A stretch of DNA of 64,000 bases, taken from Pseudorhodoferax soli (GTDB taxonomy: Bacteria > Pseudomonadota > Gammaproteobacteria > Burkholderiales > Burkholderiaceae_C). Positions 63,501 through 64,000 of this stretch are shown piece after piece (within the stretch, counting starts at the first letter, position 1; every line of letters begins with the position of its first letter). Made by a program: the position numbers and the translations under genes. The stretch covers positions 58,551-122,550 of the forward strand of contig NZ_QPJK01000017.1 in NCBI RefSeq assembly GCF_003337555.1. The letters are read 5' to 3'. The notes beneath the pieces are model-generated. The model was not told where the DNA came from, ran no database searches, and saw only the letters and a program-made list of their open reading frames with translations.

Positions 63501-64000
63501 ACCACCGGCGTGGTGACGGTGGCTGACGGCACGCTCTTGAACTACGAGGCGGCCACCAGCCATGGCATCACCGTGGTGGCCACTTCGTCGGACGGCAGCA
63601 CCTCCAGTGCCAGCTTCACCATCAACCTGACCGATGTGAACGAGGCGCCTGTCGGTGCGGTCTCCGACGTGAATGCGGCGGCCAACCAGGTGGCCGAGAA
63701 CGCCGCCAACGGCACCACCGTGGGCATCACCGCGCAGGCGACGGATCCCGACGGCACGGCCACCGTGAGCTATAGCTTGAGTGACAGCGCGGGCGGACGC
63801 TTTGCCATCGACGCCACCACCGGAGTGGTGACCGTGGCCGACGGCACGCTCTTGAACTACGAAGCCGCCACCAGCCATGGCATCACTGTCTTGGCCACAT
63901 CCAGCGACGGCAGCACCTCCAGCGCCAACTTCACCATCAACCTGACCGATGTGAACGAGGCGCCTGTCGGTGCGGTCTCCGATGTGAATGCGGCGGCCAA
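51570..64000 (+). CDS. Giant DUF4347-containing surface protein, 3' end outside window
   Basis: This frame starts at the ATG 7 bases after the adaptor stop and stays open to the window end, at least 4,143 codons. The N-terminus MPLPPRQRPLLEDIERRILY is not a Sec signal peptide. Residues about 52-225 form DUF4347 (ALHIVSHGGSGAVQLGQDAL, ILLYGCDVASDDDG). Six beta-helix modules span residues about 228-2,890 (TYTVTSTADSGAGTLRQAI at the first; GISLREA, IAGNYIG, IGGTTAADRNV types). Next come a transition domain, five 132-residue repeats, one cadherin-like unit and 105-residue cadherin-like repeats. No Cys-rich or LPxTG-type anchor is seen so far. This architecture fits a very long adhesin, exported by the upstream genes (inference). 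Confidence 0.9.
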   Translation, partial: MPLPPRQRPLLEDIERRILYSADTPAAALAAALPRTEAHAEQAPAAAPAQAQPVVELVVLDERVPDADALLQDIAAQAAEGRSIEVVRVGADEDGVAAITAALAGRSDVAALHIVSHGGSGAVQLGQDALDNDTLLARAGDIAGWGSHLARGADILLYGCDVASDDDGRALVQGLADLTGADVAASLDATGATALGGNWTLEMQTGAIEAQLAFGLQTQAQWQGLLATYTVTSTADSGAGTLRQAITDANANAGADSIVFAIPGAGLQTISPTTALPTITGAVAINGYTQSDATANSASTGSNAVIRIALNGAGAGGGANGLNFGAGSAGSSVRGLAIGSFSGAGILTSVGGLTVAGNFIGTNAAGSAASANATGVSVGGTGATSIGSATLADRNLISGNTNNIVSSATGALTVQGNLVGTNTGGSTTIGTPTAGISISAGTANAVGGANAGEGNVIAGGARGVVVTNAGTVASIVGNTISQTTVLGIDLANDGATANDGGDADTGPNALQNFPVITGAQTSANGYLAMQGTLNSTAGSQYRIDFYASPSGTTIREGRVYLGYTTATTDASGNVSFKATLSGSTVATGALISATATRMGGTALAETSEFSAYQATTAMNVVTVTTTAYSGAGSLEAAISAANAASGPTLIRFNIAGTGLHTITLPPLLDPDNPIVLRITEQVIIDATTDDSFAANGNQPAIQIDGNGNEAGPTLSVDASGSTVRGLALTNFSYAGIYTEIGSSNNVIAGNYIGTIGAGGQMLSTSIPTGIWIDSGNNNRVGGSTAADRNVVIGITQVAILVTADGPDATGNVVQGNYVGVMPNGLSAVTSPGQGIQVAGTTLTNTLVLNNWVARTTFSGISINFGATGTIVQGNRIGTDAAGTANWGMLSSAGVFLSGGVANNLIQNNVVAFSGANGGVLMAADTGTGNAILANQIYSNTGLGIDLGFNNVTANDTGDADTGANNLQNFPVLTLARTDGSGSLEITGTLNSTANTYLRIELFANTANDSLGYGEGQTLLGFVNVLTDGSGNANFATTLSASVAAGAFISATATRSNSGYTSFSDTSEFARSIVAISTVQNTLVVDTNADTVNGDTTSLSTLLATKGADGFISLREALLAINNTPASSLPTLVNFNISGNVVHTITLASALPSITKAVVIDGTTDTGSVTANGGRPAIVINANGIVADGLRLAAGSGGSTIRGLVIQNYASGADSSAIRIMAGSDGNTIAGNYLGAVGANGEQAAVASGDDVIWIQSSNNTIGGNTAADRNVIGLDGTPAGTYGILITAGNGNQILGNYVGVNASGTTGFTGLQSGIWINNSGVANTRIEGNLLSGAGDLAAIGISTAAPGTLVLNNRIGINAAGTARISTVQSGITIYQAGAGTVVRGNWIGESTLSGIAILNGTSGVVVQGNRIGTDLAGTANWGSRGSAIRIFGSDTMVGGTLPGEGNVVAFSNQDNAVADAIQVVSGVRNAILGNSIYGTGLNSGALGINLGATGVEANDAGDADTGANNLQNFPVLALARTTGSGSFEITGSINSTANTYLRIELFANTGTTTSGYGEGQTLLGFVNVLTDGAGNASFTTTLGATVAVGAYISATATKSVAGYGSFSDTSEFARSIVAISTVQNTLVVTTAADTVDGDTTSLSTLLATKGADGFISLREALLAINGTPAGSLPTLVNFNIAGSGVHTITLGSELPLINRPVVIDGTTDSASFTTNGNRPAIVLQGNGSGGGWNGLNLDTGSGGSTIRGLVIQGFDIGIYVGTDGNTIAGNYIGRLGTDGSLSGGATNAFSILVRGANNTIGGTTAADRNVVSGSASVNITLDAAAATGNRILGNFIGTDAAGTVSATSTVNGVWITGGAANTAVGGTAVGAGNLIAGHASAGVSIDAAAGTGNAVLGNSIRSNSGLGIDLGVDGVTANDTGDADTGANNLQNFPVLTLARTNGSGNFEITGSINSTANTYIRIELFANTANDPSGYGEGQTYLGFVNVLTDGSGNASFATTLSATVAAGAFISATATKSVAGYGSFSDTSEFARSVVAVSTTQQNVLVVTTAADLVDGDTTSISTLLATKGADGFISLREAIIAINNTVANGLPTLLNFGIAGTGVHTITLGSALPAITKPVVINASSDDSFAANGNRPAIVLQGNGSGSTWFGLELQSGSGGSTVRGLVIRGFNAGIYLRAGSDGNTIVGNYIGQLQADGTYTSAASAEVTWGVEVASANNTIGGTTAADRNVISGMQSAGAGVSLETTGATGNRVIGNYLGTDANGTPLGVGAEGVIARVGAFNNTIGGTAAGEGNLIAGSALRGIWITPSSGAGNAILGNSIHSNAGLGIDLDAAGVTANDVGDADTGPNNLQNFPVLTVARTNGSGSFEISGNINSTANTYIRIELFASTVNDPSGYGEGQTYLGFINVLTDGSGNASFSSTLSATVAAGAFISATATRSVAGYSSFSSTSEFARSVVAIHTTQQNVLVVTTAADLVDGDTTSISTLLATKGADGFISLREALIAINNTVANGLPTLLNFAIAGTGVHTINLATPLPDIVRPVFIDGRSDDSFAANGSRPAIVLVGPGTGGNTNGLGLETGSGGSTIRGLSIQNFNTGIFINPGSSGNTVVGNYLGALGSDGSLGSGANAFGVIVRSGGNTIGGTLAADRNVVSGNTSGNIVLDASTATGNRIIGNYVGTNAAGVAGGSGGFYGVWLAGGAHDNQIGGTAAGEGNLVVGHNTGVFMAATAGVANAVLGNTIYGNSALGIDLGALGVTANDTGDGDSGANNLQNFPVLATVGLASNQFTITGSLNSEANKTYRIEFFGIPYGGTDGSGNGEGNVFLGFVDVTTNASGNASINATLAAAGLTYGAWISATATEKTGASSYGSTSEFSANVQAANTAPVLTVPASAAYTENGAAVALAPAATVVDTELAAAGNYAGATLTLQRNGGANAQDLFVATGGSLSALTQGGNLVYGGTTVGTVTTNSGGTLVLSFNGNATQTLVNNVLRAIGYANSSDAPPASVPIGWSFSDGNTGAQGGGGALAGTGTTTVTITAVNDAPTVTATGTTLAYTENAAATAVDPGVTVADLDNVNLTGATVTISANYANGEDVLAFVNANGITGSWNAATGVLTLSGSATVANYQAALRSVTYVNTSDNPSTATRTVSFVVNDGTTTSTAATRNISVTAVNDAPVVTTTGTTLAYTENAAATAVDAGVTVSDADNTNLSGATVTVSANYVNGQDVLAFVNANGITGSWNAATGVLTLSGSATVANYQAALRSVTYTNTSDNPSTATRTVSFSVSDGALSSTAATRDIAVTAVNDAPVVTTTGTTLAYTENAAATAVDAGVAVGDLDNANLTGATVTISANYVNGQDVLAFVNANGITGSWNAATGVLTLSGTATVASYQAALRSVTYVNTSDNPSTATRTVSFVANDGTGTSAAATRDIAVTAANDAPVATTTGSTLNYTENAAATAIDTGLTVSDADNANLTGATVTISANYANSQDVLAFTNQNGITGSWNAATGVLTLSGSATVANYQAALRSITYANTSDNPSTATRTVSFTVSDGTATSTAATRDIAVTVVNDAPVVTTTGTAVGYTENAVATAIDAGLTVSDADSANLSGATVRISGNYASGEDVLAFTDANGITGSWNAATGVLTLSGSATVANYQAALRSVTYVNTSDNPSTATRTVSFVVSDGTASSLAATRDVAVAAVNDAPVITSNGGGAGAAVSIAENTTAVTTVTATDVDGPGLTFTISGGADAALFAIDSVTGALRFVAAPNHESPGDAGGDNVYDVVVRVSDGAASDTQAIAVTVTDVDEFDVGPAIDTDATANSVAENAANGTAVGITAFASDPDSTATVTYSLSNNAGGRFAINATTGVVTVADGTLLNYEAAASHGITVLATSSDGSTSSTNFTINLTDVNEAPVGAVSDVNAAANQVAENAANGTTVGITAQALDPDGTATVSYSLSDSAGGRFAINATTGVVTVADGTLLNYEAATSHGITVVATSSDGSTSSASFTINLTDVNEAPVGAVSDVNAAANQVAENAANGTTVGITAQATDPDGTATVSYSLSDSAGGRFAIDATTGVVTVADGTLLNYEAATSHGITVLATSSDGSTSSANFTINLTDVNEAPVGAVSDVNAAA
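52247..60236 (+). repeat. Six tandem beta-helix modules inside the giant gene
   Basis: Modules of about 1.2-1.65 kb begin near 52247, 53434, 54812, 56457, 57720 and 58995. Each later module has the same order: LVVTTAADLVDGDTTSISTL, GFISLREA, GVHTITLGSALP, PAIVLQGNGSG, NTIAGNYIG, IGGTTAADRNV, LGIDLG, NNLQNFPVL, then a sandwich-like end YLGFVNVLTDGSGNASF. DNA identity between modules 3-6 is high over long stretches (for example around 56091, 57351 and 58621), pointing to recent duplication or gene conversion. Confidence 0.85.
60711..62690 (+). repeat. Five 396-bp (132-residue) repeats
   Basis: Units start at 60711, 61107, 61503, 61899 and 62295, each exactly 396 bases, and the pattern ends at 62691. 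Each has VNDAPVVTTTGTTLAYTENA, the acidic VSDADNANLTGATVTISANY, EDVLAFVNANGITGSWNAAT, GVLTLSGSATVANYQAALRS and NTSDNPSTATRTVSF. These are VCBS/cadherin-like extracellular Ig-type units and probably bind calcium at the Asp/Asn-rich linkers. Confidence 0.9.
63006..64000 (+). repeat. 315-bp (105-residue) cadherin-like repeats, continuing past the window
   Basis: Units start at 63006, 63321, 63636 and 63951 with exact 315-base spacing. Each reads DVNEAPVGAVSDVNAAANQV, AENAANGTTVGITAQATDPD, YSLSDSAGGRFAI, TTGVVTVADGTLLNYEAATS and SDGSTSSANFTINLTDVNEA. Units 2 and 3 are almost identical at DNA level. The array runs off the window, so its copy number is unknown. Confidence 0.9.

Noticed and set aside
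58911..63878. A 1655-codon open frame on the minus strand, and another of 827 codons at 55686-58169
   Set aside because: Both lie antisense to the giant protein. The plus frame shows clear, repeated protein architecture; the minus frames are long only because its repetitive, GC-rich codons leave few stops, and they give low-complexity His/Arg/Gly/Val-rich translations.

Overview
The window is high-GC, densely packed chromosomal DNA from a betaproteobacterium, most likely a member of the Comamonadaceae (Acidovorax/Variovorax-like). This rests on recognisable gene order and protein character (greA-kdoO-carB-carA; rpsB-tsf-pyrH-frr-uppS-cdsA-dxr-rseP-bamA-skp-lpxD-fabZ-lpxA-lpxB-rnhB; a PhaR-type PHB regulator; a Bug-type solute-binding protein), not on a database search.

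Region 1 (1-21326, all minus strand) is housekeeping. It holds the edge of a DUF4149 membrane protein, greA, a Kdo hydroxylase, the carbamoyl-phosphate synthase pair carA-carB, and a SPOUT rRNA methyltransferase. Then follows the long envelope/translation run, read right to left: rpsB, tsf, pyrH, frr, uppS, cdsA, dxr, rseP, bamA, skp, lpxD, fabZ, lpxA, lpxB, rnhB. Many of these overlap by 1-4 bases (ATGA, GTGA, TGATG), which implies translational coupling. The set links protein synthesis with lipid A, phospholipid, undecaprenyl phosphate and outer-membrane assembly.

Region 2 (21570-36016) is mixed metabolism and regulation: dadA, a bifunctional NAD(P)H-hydrate repair enzyme, an SDR, RNase R, a duplicated tRNA-Leu(CAG) unit, rimO, phaR, an nhaR-type LysR regulator divergent from an IscR-like regulator with no Fe-S cysteines, a trypsin/PDZ protein with a broken catalytic triad, a YeeZ-like SDR, a ferredoxin-NAD(P) reductase fused protein and an orphan Bug receptor.

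Region 3 (36126-44746, minus) is a sensory operon: a chemoreceptor, a PAS/PAS histidine kinase and a hybrid kinase with two receivers and an HPt domain. No DNA-binding response regulator is adjacent.

Region 4 (45036-64000, plus, runs off the right edge) is the most unusual part. It is a tightly coupled operon encoding a GAF-domain/HlyD-like membrane fusion protein, a PqqD-like/M50 zinc protease/biotinyl-lipoyl-like membrane protein, a C-terminally short SecA-like ATPase, a periplasmic adaptor with a signal peptide, and then a giant DUF4347 surface protein. The giant protein has at least 4,143 codons and no stop inside the window. It has six beta-helix modules, five exact-length 132-residue repeats and a run of 105-residue cadherin-like repeats. 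I propose, as inference, that the four small proteins are a dedicated export and processing machine for the giant protein, with the SecA-like ATPase in place of the ABC ATPase of a type I system.
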